Source of the DNA: an uncultured Pedobacter sp.
GTDB lineage: Bacteria; Bacteroidota; Bacteroidia; Sphingobacteriales; Sphingobacteriaceae
Direction: 5' to 3'
NCBI GenBank assembly: GCA_938008555.1
Contig: CALLKE010000093.1
Coordinates: 1 to 64,000 of the forward strand
Length of the DNA: 64,000 bases
Program-made: the position numbers and the translations under genes
Notes under the pieces: model-generated
Databases searched by the model: none
The model's input: only the letters and a program-made list of their open reading frames with translations
What the model was told of the DNA's origin: nothing
Shown: positions 7,920 through 17,720 of the stretch, piece by piece
Numbering within the stretch: the stretch's first letter is position 1
How the letters are laid out: the number at the start of each line of letters is the position of its first letter

Positions 7920-10538
7920 TTAGGATAAAATACTCAGACTTTCTTCTAGTATTTTGATTTTAGCTTCTGCATCTTCTTTTTTTCGACGTTCGATCTCAAC
8001 CACTTCCGTTTTTGCATTTTTCACAAACCGCTCGTTAGAGAGTTTGGCATCCACCGATTTTAAGAAACCTTGCAAATAATCAATCTCTTTTGTTAAACGC
8101 TCACGTTCCGCATCTACATCTAATGTTTCATTGAGTGTCACGAAGAACTCATCAGTGCCTACCATAAAAGCCGTAGATCCAGTGGGCTTTTCATTCACGA
8201 AAGTGACTTGTTTGACATTGCCAAGCTTGATTACAATCTCTAAATAATTTGAATACTGAATACCTGAACTCGCTTTTATAAACAAAGGCAAAGCTTCTTT
8301 CGGAGAAAGTTGCTTCATGTTACGGATATTACGTATTTCAGAGATTAGCTGCTTAACTGTGTCAATATCTTGAATCAATAGGGTATCAATAGCTGTTATT
8401 TGTGGATATTTTGCCACAATACAACAATCTAGTTCAGTTCGTTTGCCAAATAAGGCTTCATGCCATAATTCCTCTGTAATAAAAGGCATAAATGGATGTA
8501 ACACTTTAAGCACTTGCTCAAAAAAGTACCGTGTTTTGGTGTGCGTTTCTAAATCGATTGGCTGTTGATAAGCAGGTTTGACCATTTCTAGATACCAGGC
8601 GCAAAAATCATCCCATACCAATTTATAAATGCCCATCAAAGCTTCTGATAATCGATATTGTTTGTAATGCGCCTCTATTTCTGCCAAAGCCTGATTAAAA
8701 TTGGACTCAAACCAAGCAACTGCTTGCTGGTTCGTATTTTCCAATTGAGCATCTACTTCCCAACCATTCACCAAACGAAAGGCGTTCCAAATTTTATTGG
8801 CAAAATTACGCCCTTGTTCACAGTAGCTTTCATCAAACATCAAATCATTACCTGCAGGAGAGCAAAGTAACATTCCTACCCGAACGCCATCTGCACCATA
8901 TTTTTCAATTAGGTCAATTGGGTCGGGCGAATTGCCCAACGACTTTGACATTTTTCGTCCGATTTTATCACGAACTATCCCCGTTAGGTATACATTTTTA
9001 AATGGAGCTTGCCCTCGAAATTCATGACCAGCCATGATCATCCGAGCAACCCAAAAGAACAAGATCTCAGGTGCCGTTACTAAATCATTGGTTGGATAAT
9101 AGTACGCGATATCTGCATTTTCTGGATCCTTAAAACCATCAAAAACAGAAATAGGCCAAAGCCATGACGAAAACCAGGTATCCATCACATCCTCATCTTG
9201 CCTTAAATCAGCAAACTCCATATTGGATTGTCTAAACTGATCTTCTGCTTCCTTTTTTGTTTTGGCAATAACCCAATCGCCTTTCTCATTGTACCACGCT
9301 GGAATACGCTGCCCCCACCACAATTGGCGACTGATACACCAATCTTTTACATTTTCCATCCAATGGCGGTAGGTATTAATAAACTTGTTAGGTATTAAAT
9401 TAACCTCACCATCCAACACATAAGCCAAAGCTGGTTTGGCTAATTCTTCCATTTTGCAGAACCACTGCATGGATAATTTGGGTTCAATAACAGCATCTGT
9501 ACGTTCCGAAAATCCAACCTGCGATTTATACTCTTCTACTTTTGCCAACTGATCTGCTTCGTCGAGCATTACGGCAATTTTTTTACGAGCAGCAAAACGA
9601 TCTTCTCCAACTAGAATGATAGCTTTTTCGTTGAGCGTACTATCGTCATTTAAAATATCAATGATGGGTAAATTGTGTTTTTGTCCCAACTCGTAATCAT
9701 TTAAGTCATGCGCTGGTGTCACCTTTAAACATCCGGTACCAAACTCCATCGTCACATACTCATCCTCAATAATGGGTATCTCTCGATTAACCAGCGGAAT
9801 CAATGCTTTCTTCCCTTTTAGGTGCTTGAATCGTTCATCATTAGGGTGAATACAAATTGCTGTATCAGCCATGATTGTTTCTGGACGTGTAGTTGCGATC
9901 GTTAAATACTGTGACTCATCCCCAACAATCTTATACTTGATATAGTATAGTTTTTGGTTTACTTCTTTACGGATCACTTCCTCATCAGACACGGCTGTTT
10001 TCCCTTTGGGATCCCAGTTTACAATTCGGACTCCACGATAGATGAGTCCTTTTTTATGTAAATGAATGAATGTATCAATTACTGCTTCGGAAAGATCATC
10101 TTCCATCGTGAATCGAGTACGATCCCAATCACATGAAGCACCTAATTTCTCTAACTGTTTTAAGATGATTCCACCATATTTATCTTTCCATTCGTATGCG
10201 TATTTCAAGAATTCTTCTCTGCTTATATGCTCTTTTTCGATTCCTTTTTCTTTGAGCATTGCTACCACTTTAGCCTCAGTAGCGATAGAAGCATGATCCG
10301 TACCTGGAACCCAGCATGCATTTTTACCCTTCATACGTGCACGACGAATAAGCACATCCTGAATAGTATTGTTTAACATATGGCCCATATGAAGCACTCC
10401 AGTCACGTTGGGCGGCGGAATCACAATTGTGTAAGGTTCGCGCTCATCAGGCACGGAACGAAAAAACTTTTTCTCCAGCCAATAGCTGTACCACTTATCT
10501 TCAGCTGACCGGGGATTATATATTTTGGAAATACTCAT
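7920..10538 (-). CDS. valS: Valyl-tRNA synthetase
   Basis: A class I synthetase that charges tRNA-Val. The HIGH signature is HMGH at residues 50-53 (within PPPNVTGVLHMGHML), and KMSKS is at 529-533. The editing (CP1) domain spans roughly 200-345, starting near TTRPET (216-221), and would clear mischarged threonine. An anticodon-binding domain follows, and the last ~70 residues form the charged coiled-coil arm typical of ValRS. The 872-residue length is typical of Bacteroidota ValS. It is the last of four minus-strand genes but has its own candidate promoter box at 10565. Confidence 0.97.
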   Translation of the reverse strand: MSISKIYNPRSAEDKWYSYWLEKKFFRSVPDEREPYTIVIPPPNVTGVLHMGHMLNNTIQDVLIRRARMKGKNACWVPGTDHASIATEAKVVAMLKEKGIEKEHISREEFLKYAYEWKDKYGGIILKQLEKLGASCDWDRTRFTMEDDLSEAVIDTFIHLHKKGLIYRGVRIVNWDPKGKTAVSDEEVIRKEVNQKLYYIKYKIVGDESQYLTIATTRPETIMADTAICIHPNDERFKHLKGKKALIPLVNREIPIIEDEYVTMEFGTGCLKVTPAHDLNDYELGQKHNLPIIDILNDDSTLNEKAIILVGEDRFAARKKIAVMLDEADQLAKVEEYKSQVGFSERTDAVIEPKLSMQWFCKMEELAKPALAYVLDGEVNLIPNKFINTYRHWMENVKDWCISRQLWWGQRIPAWYNEKGDWVIAKTKKEAEDQFRQSNMEFADLRQDEDVMDTWFSSWLWPISVFDGFKDPENADIAYYYPTNDLVTAPEILFFWVARMIMAGHEFRGQAPFKNVYLTGIVRDKIGRKMSKSLGNSPDPIDLIEKYGADGVRVGMLLCSPAGNDLMFDESYCEQGRNFANKIWNAFRLVNGWEVDAQLENTNQQAVAWFESNFNQALAEIEAHYKQYRLSEALMGIYKLVWDDFCAWYLEMVKPAYQQPIDLETHTKTRYFFEQVLKVLHPFMPFITEELWHEALFGKRTELDCCIVAKYPQITAIDTLLIQDIDTVKQLISEIRNIRNMKQLSPKEALPLFIKASSGIQYSNYLEIVIKLGNVKQVTFVNEKPTGSTAFMVGTDEFFVTLNETLDVDAERERLTKEIDYLQGFLKSVDAKLSNERFVKNAKTEVVEIERRKKEDAEAKIKILEESLSILS

Positions 10539-10564
10539 AATTGATTTGAAAAAATAGAGAAGCG

Positions 10565-10572
10565 CAAAAATA
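10565..10572 (-). promoter_or_regulatory. Candidate -7 promoter box of valS
   Basis: TATTTTTG on the minus strand matches TAnnTTTG and lies 26 bases before the valS start. No good -33 TTG is visible. It suggests valS can be transcribed independently of the gene upstream. Confidence 0.45.
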
Positions 10573-10705
10573 CGTTTTTAATAACGATAGGAAAAAAGAA
10601 GAATCTTGCTAGTTGTTAGACTTATACCACTTTCGTACAACTTTTTAACCTATTTCTGGAGCACAAGATTTACTGATATATTCAAAAGGCAGTACCCCGC
10701 TCATT

Positions 10706-11794
10706 TTAGTTGAGTCGCTTGCCTACTACCAGACTCAGAAATTCGTACACAATCTGTCCCATATTTTCACAGCTACTAAAAATGGGATTTTGGTGATGAA
10801 TCGAGAGTTCTTTGCCTAGCTGTTTTACTTTTTTGTAGGGAGATATCTCATCCATGCACATCACATTAAATAAATCATTTAAACGATGATGCGCAGAGCG
10901 TATACGGTTAGAGATCAAGGTGCGCTCCTCTTCCTGATACTGACGAACGGTGGTTTCATTCATATGCTGCATGCCCAGTTGTACCAGTTTAAGATTTTCT
11001 TTAAAAAAATGAGGCAGGTATAACCTTAATCGTCCCTCATAAGACTGTTGGTCAAAATCGATGGCTCGTATACGATACTGGTTGCCTTCAATATCAGGTG
11101 TAATATCGACTACAAAATTATAGGATCGCATGTCACCCAAGAGACGAACAAAACAACGTTCATTAAATTTCACAAACTCTTTACAGATCCGAATCTGATT
11201 GAATTTACTGGTCTCCAGCCCATCATTAATAAATATATCTCCAGGCAAACCAGGGATATGTTCTTCAATGAGCGTATTATCATCCGTTAGATACATCATA
11301 TCATTAGGTGATAAGAGATGTTCAAGCTCTAGTCCATACACACGTGAAGCATCAGCAACCTTGACATAGAAGTGATCATAATTATCATTCAGCCGATTAA
11401 TAATACGTACCCTAAAGGGTTTAGAATTGCCAAACGTGCAGTAATCGATGCGAGCAACCGATAAATGTTCCATCACTTGCATATCGCCATCCGTATTCAT
11501 CAATGCGTAGATAAAAGTGAGATTTGGAAAGAGTTCTTCCATTTCTCGCTCATCATAATAGACCGTAAGCCAAAGTGTATCGTGTCCTTCTTTATCTATC
11601 AAAGGAATACTTAAATTAAACCGGAGCAAATCTGAGTATTGAACCGGTAATTCTCTTTCGCGGCCATATTGCAATAAGTAGGATCGCAATTCGGGCCTAA
11701 CGAAATAGAATAATTTCTTCTTTGATGGGATATCGCTTCTGTCGATGTCTTCCGTGTGATTCATGCTTTTTGGCAAATAGGTATATTTCCTCAT
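10706..11794 (-). CDS. Unknown protein with kinase-fold-like motifs
   Basis: A 362-residue soluble protein that I cannot place in a named family. Its central part carries motifs laid out as in the aminoglycoside-phosphotransferase/HipA side of the protein-kinase fold. There is a strand lysine in FYVKVAD (K145), a hinge-like LIEEHIPG (174-181), a catalytic-loop-like LGDMRSYNFVVD with D221 and N226 at GDxxxxN spacing, and a metal-loop-like AIDFDQ (D246, D248). No glycine-rich loop is obvious. The first ~110 residues (RELPVQYSDLLRFN, DTLWLTVYYDERE) and the helical C-terminal ~100 residues look like separate domains. It lies between the SIMPL gene and valS on the same strand. The kinase-like reading is inference; it could be a fold relative without activity. 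Confidence 0.7.
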   Translation of the reverse strand: MRKYTYLPKSMNHTEDIDRSDIPSKKKLFYFVRPELRSYLLQYGRERELPVQYSDLLRFNLSIPLIDKEGHDTLWLTVYYDEREMEELFPNLTFIYALMNTDGDMQVMEHLSVARIDYCTFGNSKPFRVRIINRLNDNYDHFYVKVADASRVYGLELEHLLSPNDMMYLTDDNTLIEEHIPGLPGDIFINDGLETSKFNQIRICKEFVKFNERCFVRLLGDMRSYNFVVDITPDIEGNQYRIRAIDFDQQSYEGRLRLYLPHFFKENLKLVQLGMQHMNETTVRQYQEEERTLISNRIRSAHHRLNDLFNVMCMDEISPYKKVKQLGKELSIHHQNPIFSSCENMGQIVYEFLSLVVGKRLN

Positions 11795-11867
11795 TTAAGG
11801 GAAGTCGGCAATTCCGATCCATACATGAATCGATAAAATTATACAGACAGCTATGTTTTAATGAATC

Positions 11868-12566
11868 CTATTTCACTTCAAACACTGTATTCATCTGATA
11901 TTTCAGTTTGATCTTTTTGAAGTCGATATCAGGAAGAGGGGCAGCTGCAGCTTCAGAGGACATCAGATTTACGGCCATGCTTCTAAATCTAGGAGCTGGA
12001 TAATATTCATCATTAATTTCTTTGATCTCGATTGAATTGCCAAGTTTTTCTCCAATAGACTCAACTAAATAGGTTGCTTTGTCTTTCGCATTTTGTAGAG
12101 CCTTTACTTTCAGCTCTTTTTTCAGTGCATCTATTTTCGAGTAATCATAACTCTCAATCCCGCTGTATTCAACTCCTTTGGGATCTACAGCGTTAATTAA
12201 TTGATTCACTTTGGTGAGATCAGTCAGTTTAATTTTATACTGCTTCTTAGCTAAGAAGTCTGTGTTTTTCTTATCAGTCCAATCCCAGTTATAACTTGAA
12301 ATATTATTGATCATAAAATTTTCTTTTGGGATGCCTGCGTTCAGTACAGCTGTTTGCAACTGACGCTCTAAATCTCCGATTGCTACTTTCTTTTTCGTGT
12401 TGCCAATCAGGTACTCTTTTAAAGAAATGTTGACATAAATAATATCAGGTGTCACTTCTGCTTCTGCGGAGCCTACTACTTCAATTCTTCTGCGCGTATC
12501 TGCTGTTTGCGAGTAAGAGACTAGCGTAGTCATGCTTAATACAGTGACAATAATGAGGTGTTTCAT
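11868..12566 (-). CDS. SIMPL-domain (DUF541) exported protein
   Basis: A 232-residue periplasmic or surface protein. The signal peptide ends LVSYSQ, with cleavage before TADTRR. The mature part has the SIMPL pattern: RIEVVGSAEAEVTPDIIYV, a helix with repeated K/A residues (KKELKVKALQNAKDKATYL), GEKLGNSIEI, and a C-terminal strand IKLKYQMNTVFEVK. The family is named for a mouse signalling protein; its bacterial members have no settled role, though some are linked to oxidative stress or the envelope. It starts 12 bases after the OstA-like gene, so they are almost surely cotranscribed. Confidence 0.88.
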   Translation of the reverse strand: MKHLIIVTVLSMTTLVSYSQTADTRRRIEVVGSAEAEVTPDIIYVNISLKEYLIGNTKKKVAIGDLERQLQTAVLNAGIPKENFMINNISSYNWDWTDKKNTDFLAKKQYKIKLTDLTKVNQLINAVDPKGVEYSGIESYDYSKIDALKKELKVKALQNAKDKATYLVESIGEKLGNSIEIKEINDEYYPAPRFRSMAVNLMSSEAAAAPLPDIDFKKIKLKYQMNTVFEVK

Positions 12567-12577
12567 AGAATGTTTTT

Positions 12578-14509
12578 TTAGGTTTTTCTTTTTACAGGCT
12601 TCTTATTTGATTTGGGAGCGATTATTATAGGTTTTTTAATAGTTACTTCAATATCTGATTTCACTACACTTGGGATAATTTCCTCTTTTGATTTTGGTCG
12701 ATCTTTAGGTTTCCAAATAAAACCAGGTAGTATGCTTTCTTCAGTTGGTACTTGATGAATTGGATAGTAAACACCTTCTGGTTTACGAATAAATAAGATG
12801 TCTTTCAATACATGATCACCAAATAATACTTTCATTCGGCTACTTAACATTCTGTTCATTCCGGTGTAGTGAGCATCTTCTTTTACATAATAGACACTTT
12901 CTGCATTACCTTCTACAAGCATATTGCTCAATTTATCATTCTTAAAATACCCTGTGATTACTTTCCCCTTCACCTGATTAAATTTTGAGGAATCGGTGCT
13001 TTCTGTATTTACAATAAAGCTATTGTGTTGAAGGAGCACATTATCTAGCTTTTTATTTTTCATCTGCAAGTAAATAGTATCCGCAGAAAATTGTGACGCT
13101 TGTGCCCATATCATTGGATTTTTATAACAGCGAATAATAGAATCTTTATAGCTAAAAAATATCGAGTCAGCGATCGCTTGTAAATCCGATTTAAATATTT
13201 TCGTTTTGTGGTAGGCAAGTACAATACGAAACTTGGTAGTATCAAGAGCCAAAGAGTCGAGAAACCGATTACTCTCTTGATCCTTTGTAGTTCGTTCTTT
13301 TGCTGTTGTCGAATTCTTGACTGATGGCTTCTCCATTTTATCTGGAGGAATAGGGCTAGGATCTAATGTATTTGTACTACTTACTGTAGGAGCAATATTG
13401 TTAGATTGATTTTTTGGAGGGGTGATGGCATCTTTACCAGCATCGGTATCTATGCTTTTGTTCTCTATTTTGCTTTCCTTGTTGTGCTTGGCAGATCCAG
13501 TGACAACTTCATCAACTAGCTCATGATCTTTCTTCAGTTCATTTTGTCGAATTGATTTGATATCACGGCCTCGAACTATTTTGCTAAATAAAGTGTCAGC
13601 AGCCATCCAGATAGAATCAACTTTTGAAGAGTCTGACTGAGTTTGCATCACGACATATGCATTCTTAGTAGCCAAAATGCGCTCATCTTTTTTATAATAG
13701 ATGCCCAGATCTCCTTTAAATGTTAGTTTTTGGGCAGCATCCGTGAATGTGATGTTTTTAATCGCTCGGCCATAGCCTTTTTTTTGATCAAAGAAAAGGC
13801 TATCCCCTTTTAAAGATTTGCTGCCCTGAGTGTACAAGTTATTTTTACCAAAACGAGCTTCATCATTCGTTGTGTTGTATTGACCATTTTCGGTGTAGAG
13901 CGTATCATCCTTGCCATAAATATGGGTAGGCCCGTAAAAGTAAGCGATTTTCGACTCTGAATTATACCTCAGTGTATCTGATTTGATAACCACATCTGGT
14001 GAAACCAATATCACATTGTTTTTAAAATAAGCGTCATGTGTATTCGCAAAATAGTATCCAGTTGTACTTGTTAACACATTTTTGGGATCGACTATTTTTC
14101 CGCCGCTCGTATAAGTACCTATTCTGGTGCCTGTATTGTAGGTCAGGTAATTGGTAGAAAGCGTAGCCTTCTCTTTATCAACCAAACGTACATTATTGGT
14201 TAGTAATGCCATTTTCGTATTTCCATCAAAATTGAGAATATCGGCATACACCATCGTTCCATTGCTTTGAGTAATAACTACATGTCCAAAAGCATCAAAT
14301 GTGTTTTTATCTTGATTAAAAATGGCGCTATCTGCAGAAAGCGTAGATCCTTCTTGTTCAAAAACAGGCTTGATCACACGCATAAAGCCTTCATTCGTGA
14401 AACCTTTTAGAAGTTCGGAGCTCACAATCTTCACTTTTTTACTTTGTTGTTGAGCAAGCGCCGTGCTAACGATGAAGAAGGTGATAATTGAAAAGATATT
14501 TTTTTTCAC
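12578..14509 (-). CDS. OstA/LptA-like exported protein
   Basis: A 643-residue periplasmic protein of the OstA-like group, whose relatives (LptA, and the N-terminal part of LptD) form beta-jellyroll bridges carrying lipopolysaccharide to the outer membrane. The start codon is GTG at 14509. The signal peptide ends STALAQ. Residues ~25-330 repeat the OstA strand pattern: adjacent turns such as ADSAIFNQDKNTFDAFGHV, VIKSDTLRYNSESKIAYFYG and LTFKGDLGIYYKKDERILAT. A low-complexity acidic linker (~340-415) splits it from a second OstA-like stretch. The last ~40 residues are proline/lysine rich. It heads a minus-strand run with the SIMPL gene and is divergent from tilS. A role in LPS transport is inferred from the family. 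Confidence 0.85.
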   Translation of the reverse strand: MKKNIFSIITFFIVSTALAQQQSKKVKIVSSELLKGFTNEGFMRVIKPVFEQEGSTLSADSAIFNQDKNTFDAFGHVVITQSNGTMVYADILNFDGNTKMALLTNNVRLVDKEKATLSTNYLTYNTGTRIGTYTSGGKIVDPKNVLTSTTGYYFANTHDAYFKNNVILVSPDVVIKSDTLRYNSESKIAYFYGPTHIYGKDDTLYTENGQYNTTNDEARFGKNNLYTQGSKSLKGDSLFFDQKKGYGRAIKNITFTDAAQKLTFKGDLGIYYKKDERILATKNAYVVMQTQSDSSKVDSIWMAADTLFSKIVRGRDIKSIRQNELKKDHELVDEVVTGSAKHNKESKIENKSIDTDAGKDAITPPKNQSNNIAPTVSSTNTLDPSPIPPDKMEKPSVKNSTTAKERTTKDQESNRFLDSLALDTTKFRIVLAYHKTKIFKSDLQAIADSIFFSYKDSIIRCYKNPMIWAQASQFSADTIYLQMKNKKLDNVLLQHNSFIVNTESTDSSKFNQVKGKVITGYFKNDKLSNMLVEGNAESVYYVKEDAHYTGMNRMLSSRMKVLFGDHVLKDILFIRKPEGVYYPIHQVPTEESILPGFIWKPKDRPKSKEEIIPSVVKSDIEVTIKKPIIIAPKSNKKPVKRKT

Positions 14510-14513
14510 CCCG

Positions 14514-14521
14514 CAAAATTA
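14514..14521 (-). promoter_or_regulatory. -7-like box touching the OstA-like gene start
   Basis: TAATTTTG on the minus strand matches TAnnTTTG and ends only four bases before the GTG start. If used, it would give a transcript with almost no 5' leader. No -33 box was found, so this may be chance in A/T-rich DNA. Confidence 0.3.
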
Positions 14522-14593
14522 ACCTTTTTGAAGAACCATTTGAGAATAAATATGGTTCTATTTCCCTATCATTGCACATTCTAGGTTTTGTTG

Positions 14594-15952
14594 ATGTCAC
14601 CTCTCAATCGTTTCCATTTATTTATTCAGGAACAAGTTTTATTTGAAGCTTCGGAACCCATCTTACTTGCAGTTAGTGGAGGGCGTGATTCCATTTTGCT
14701 TGTGCACCTTTTCAAACAATGTGGCTTCAATTTTGGCATTGCACATTGTAATTTCATGCTTCGCGGTGCAGAATCAGACGCCGATGAGCTATTCGTATCT
14801 GAACTTGCAAAAGAAATACAAGTTCCTTTCTTTTCTACTTGTTTAGATGCTAAAAGCTATTCAAATACACATTCTGTTTCTATTCAAATGGCTGCACGTG
14901 ATTTACGTTACCGTTGGTTGAATGAAACAAGAACAGCATTTGACTTTCGGTATGTTGCACTAGCACATCACCAGAATGACACAGTCGAAACCATGCTATT
15001 GAATCTCGTTCGAGGAACTGGGATTGCTGGGTTACATGGTATTTTACCCAAACGAGATATATTCATTCGGCCGATGCTTTGCTTTAATCGTGCTGAAATT
15101 GATCAGCTTATTGTCGAGATGAACATTCCCTATCGAGATGATAGTTCGAATCAATCCACTAAATATGCTCGAAATAAAATCCGCTTAGAAGTTATCCCCA
15201 AACTGAAAGAGCTCAATCCTAAACTTGAAGAAACTTTCGAAGCGAATAGAAAACGTTTTGCAGAACTCGAGATGATACTCCATGATCGCATTGCAGAGTT
15301 ACATCGTACCTGTTTTAAGAAAGTAGCACACCATGAGTTTCAAATCGACTTATCAGCACTTCAAAAACTGAAACCGTTGCAAACATTGCTATTTGGTCTT
15401 TTTCATCCATTTGGTTTTACAGAAAGTACATTACTTGATCTTTCACGATCTTGGGATGGAATCCCGGGAAAACGATTTGAATCCTCGACTCATTGTCTAG
15501 TGCTTGACCGCGCTCATCTACTGTTAAGTAAAAAAAAACTAGAACATCATGATGCTCCTTTTGAAATAAAACAGGAGGATGAACACCTCTCATGGAGACA
15601 CTCACAATTCAACATTAAAAAAGTACCCATAGAGAAGTTTAAGTTGAAAAAAGATAAAGCACTTGCTCAACTTGATTGGGATCTTTTACATTTCCCTCTC
15701 ACAATAAGAACTTGGCAGGAAGGCGATTCTTTTTATCCATTGGGAATGAATGGAAAGAAGAAAAAAGTGAGCGATTTTTTTATCGGACAAAAAGTACCAC
15801 TGAACCATAAGAAAGGGATTCCTTTATTAATAAATGGAAATGGAGATATTCTATGTATTGTGGGATATCGGATAGATGAGCGATATCAAGTAACATCTCA
15901 GACTACAAAAATTTTTATTTTCAGCAAGCAAATTGACACCTATGAAGAATAA
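14594..15952 (+). CDS. tilS: tRNA(Ile)-lysidine synthase TilS
   Basis: This enzyme uses ATP to attach lysine to C34 of tRNA-Ile(CAU), so that it reads AUA instead of AUG. The PP-loop ATP motif SGGRDS is at residues 28-33. Family features follow: FGIAHCNFMLRG, a second conserved region ALAHHQNDTVETMLLNLVRG, and RPMLCFNRAEID with RDDSSNQSTKYARNKIR. The C-terminal ~100 residues form the TilS substrate-binding domain (RTWQEGDSFYPLGMNGKKKK). I start at the ATG at 14594; two upstream TTG codons are in frame. Its 3' end overlaps the next gene by 11 bases. Confidence 0.95.
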   Translation: MSPLNRFHLFIQEQVLFEASEPILLAVSGGRDSILLVHLFKQCGFNFGIAHCNFMLRGAESDADELFVSELAKEIQVPFFSTCLDAKSYSNTHSVSIQMAARDLRYRWLNETRTAFDFRYVALAHHQNDTVETMLLNLVRGTGIAGLHGILPKRDIFIRPMLCFNRAEIDQLIVEMNIPYRDDSSNQSTKYARNKIRLEVIPKLKELNPKLEETFEANRKRFAELEMILHDRIAELHRTCFKKVAHHEFQIDLSALQKLKPLQTLLFGLFHPFGFTESTLLDLSRSWDGIPGKRFESSTHCLVLDRAHLLLSKKKLEHHDAPFEIKQEDEHLSWRHSQFNIKKVPIEKFKLKKDKALAQLDWDLLHFPLTIRTWQEGDSFYPLGMNGKKKKVSDFFIGQKVPLNHKKGIPLLINGNGDILCIVGYRIDERYQVTSQTTKIFIFSKQIDTYEE

Positions 15953-16436
15953 ATCAAGTGCAGCCTTTGTCGAAAAACAATATATCGGACGCGATTATGT
16001 TAGAATCAGTGTACGATTAGTGATGGCGTTGTTCTGCTTTATTGCCTACTTCTTTACCGAGGAATATGAACGAGATACAGCTAATGTCCTTTTAATTGTG
16101 GGATGTAGTATTTTATTTGTTTCTGGAGTACTTATGTTTTTGCCACACTATAAAACAATCGTGCAAAAGAAAAGTTTGATATTGAGTGGCCTATGGACCA
16201 CAAGACTTGTTAAAATAAATTTGAGCAGCATCGTTGCAGTGGAACAAGTCCTTTATGGTACCTACTTGATCAATAATCCGGTATACAACTTGCATAAAAG
16301 AGGAACTATTCGATTTTATGCTGGTGGTAAATATGCTGTTAAGTTGACAGATCAAGATGGCCTGGTTTATATCATCGGCACGCAGTTTCCTGCTGAGCTA
16401 GCGCAAAAGATCAGAATCGAAATGACAAAAGACTAA
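15942..16436 (+). CDS. Two-helix membrane protein, possibly PH-like
   Basis: A 164-residue hypothetical inner-membrane protein. Two adjacent membrane segments (about residues 23-38 and 46-64) are followed by a ~100-residue cytoplasmic beta-rich domain. Its strand pattern (TIVQKKSLILSGLWTTRLVKINLSSIVAVEQV, then a GTIRFYAGGKYAVKLTD strand pair and a final helix) resembles bacterial PH-like domains. That is only a fold guess. The ATG at 15942 sits inside the end of tilS (11-base overlap), so translation is probably coupled. An in-frame TTG at 15933 is less likely to be the start. A terminator begins at its stop codon. Confidence 0.8.
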   Translation: MKNKSSAAFVEKQYIGRDYVRISVRLVMALFCFIAYFFTEEYERDTANVLLIVGCSILFVSGVLMFLPHYKTIVQKKSLILSGLWTTRLVKINLSSIVAVEQVLYGTYLINNPVYNLHKRGTIRFYAGGKYAVKLTDQDGLVYIIGTQFPAELAQKIRIEMTKD

Positions 16437-16464
16437 TACCTTCTCCCAGCAAGAGAGAAGGTAT
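16436..16464. terminator. Bidirectional terminator
   Basis: The stem ATACCTTCTC (16436-16445) pairs perfectly with GAGAAGGTAT (16455-16464) across a 9-base loop. It lies between the convergent ends of the small membrane protein gene and the oxygenase gene and can serve both. Confidence 0.8.
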
Positions 16465-16474
16465 CAGATGAGTT

Positions 16475-17440
16475 TTATTGTTTTAACCCAATTTCTAATA
16501 AACGTTCATTTAAATATTCGCCTGCAGTAGCATCTGGATAAGCTTTGGGATGATCCTCGCTGACACACGAATCCAAACATGTAAGATCCATTGAGCCTTT
16601 AGGATGCAAAAAGAATGGAACTGAGTAGCGAGAGGTTTTCATTAATTCTCTCGGTGGGTTCACAACTCGATGTGTAGTTGATGTTAATTTATTATTTGTT
16701 AAACGTTGCAACATATCGCCAACATTGACTACAATATCGCCCGCACCTGCCTGTACGGGGAACCATTCTCCATCACGAGTTAAAAGCTCCAATCCATCGG
16801 CACTAGCGCCAATTAATAATGTGATCAGGTTGATGTCTTCATGCGCACCTGCACGAACTGCATCAACAGGCAGATTTTCTGGGTTCTCAAGTGGGAAGTA
16901 ATGTATTGCACGCAGAATAGAGTTCCCATTATGTACTTTATCGTCGAAATAATTTTCAGGTAGCTCTAGGTAAATAGCAATGGCGCGCAACAAGTGTTTA
17001 CCTGCTTCCTCCAAGCGCTGATATACTTGCCGAGTTACTGTATTAAATCGTGGAAGCTCCGTTACCTGAATATTATTTGGATATTCATCTTTTACGGGAT
17101 CATCGTCTGTTACTACCTGGCCACTTTGCCAAAATTCTTTTAAATCATGCGTCTTAGCTCCTTTAGCTATCTCAACCCCCTTGCTGATATAGCCTCGTTG
17201 CCTAGCAAGTTCGGGCCGCTCATATTTTACTTTAGACTCGTCTGGTAGATCAAAAAACTTCTTTACTTCAACATAGAGCTCATCCATCAATTCTTGAGTC
17301 ATACCATGGTTAGCGATAGTGACAAATCCTGTTTCTTTATATGCCTTTCCAATGGCATCAGAGAATTTCTTTTTCTGCTCTGCATTACCATGAACATAAT
17401 CGTTCAGGTCTAAATGCGGGATATTGATTTCTACTGTCAT
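16475..17440 (-). CDS. 2-oxoglutarate/Fe(II) oxygenase, IPNS-like
   Basis: A 321-residue cytosolic oxygenase of the isopenicillin N synthase/flavanone hydroxylase superfamily. The N-terminal DIOX_N part (IPHLDLNDYV, TGFVTIANHGM) leads to the double-stranded beta-helix core. The iron triad is H200 and D202 in AGAHEDINLITLL plus H257 in STTHRVV. R271 and S273 in TSRYSVPFF form the RxS motif that binds 2-oxoglutarate. All key residues are present, so it should be active. The substrate is unknown: no biosynthetic cluster surrounds it, and the superfamily includes many non-antibiotic enzymes. It stands alone with a good candidate promoter at 17471 and a shared terminator. Confidence 0.92.
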   Translation of the reverse strand: MTVEINIPHLDLNDYVHGNAEQKKKFSDAIGKAYKETGFVTIANHGMTQELMDELYVEVKKFFDLPDESKVKYERPELARQRGYISKGVEIAKGAKTHDLKEFWQSGQVVTDDDPVKDEYPNNIQVTELPRFNTVTRQVYQRLEEAGKHLLRAIAIYLELPENYFDDKVHNGNSILRAIHYFPLENPENLPVDAVRAGAHEDINLITLLIGASADGLELLTRDGEWFPVQAGAGDIVVNVGDMLQRLTNNKLTSTTHRVVNPPRELMKTSRYSVPFFLHPKGSMDLTCLDSCVSEDHPKAYPDATAGEYLNERLLEIGLKQ

Positions 17441-17470
17441 ATGATTTTTGGCGGTTGATTTTCAGATAGG

Positions 17471-17478
17471 CAAAGGTA
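17471..17478 (-). promoter_or_regulatory. -7 promoter box of the oxygenase gene
   Basis: TACCTTTG on the minus strand is an exact TAnnTTTG match, ending 30 bases before the oxygenase start codon. This spacing leaves a normal short leader. Confidence 0.5.
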
Positions 17479-17720
17479 GATTAATTAAGAATAGTTGATA
17501 TGCCGCATGCTTAAACTTTTCCTCAGTTTCGCAAGTTAAAATTCATCAGATCTTTCGTTGTGGTTCGGCCTTTAATCATGTTCGAAAGTTTCCTCTCTGA
17601 TGGAGTTTTAGAATGGAATGGAATTGCTTTTCGTTTGTTTATTACCCAATCTACAATTCACCTCCAAACGAAATAGTTTAGAAAAAAGACCAGGCAAGCT
17701 CATTAAATAAATATTAATTA

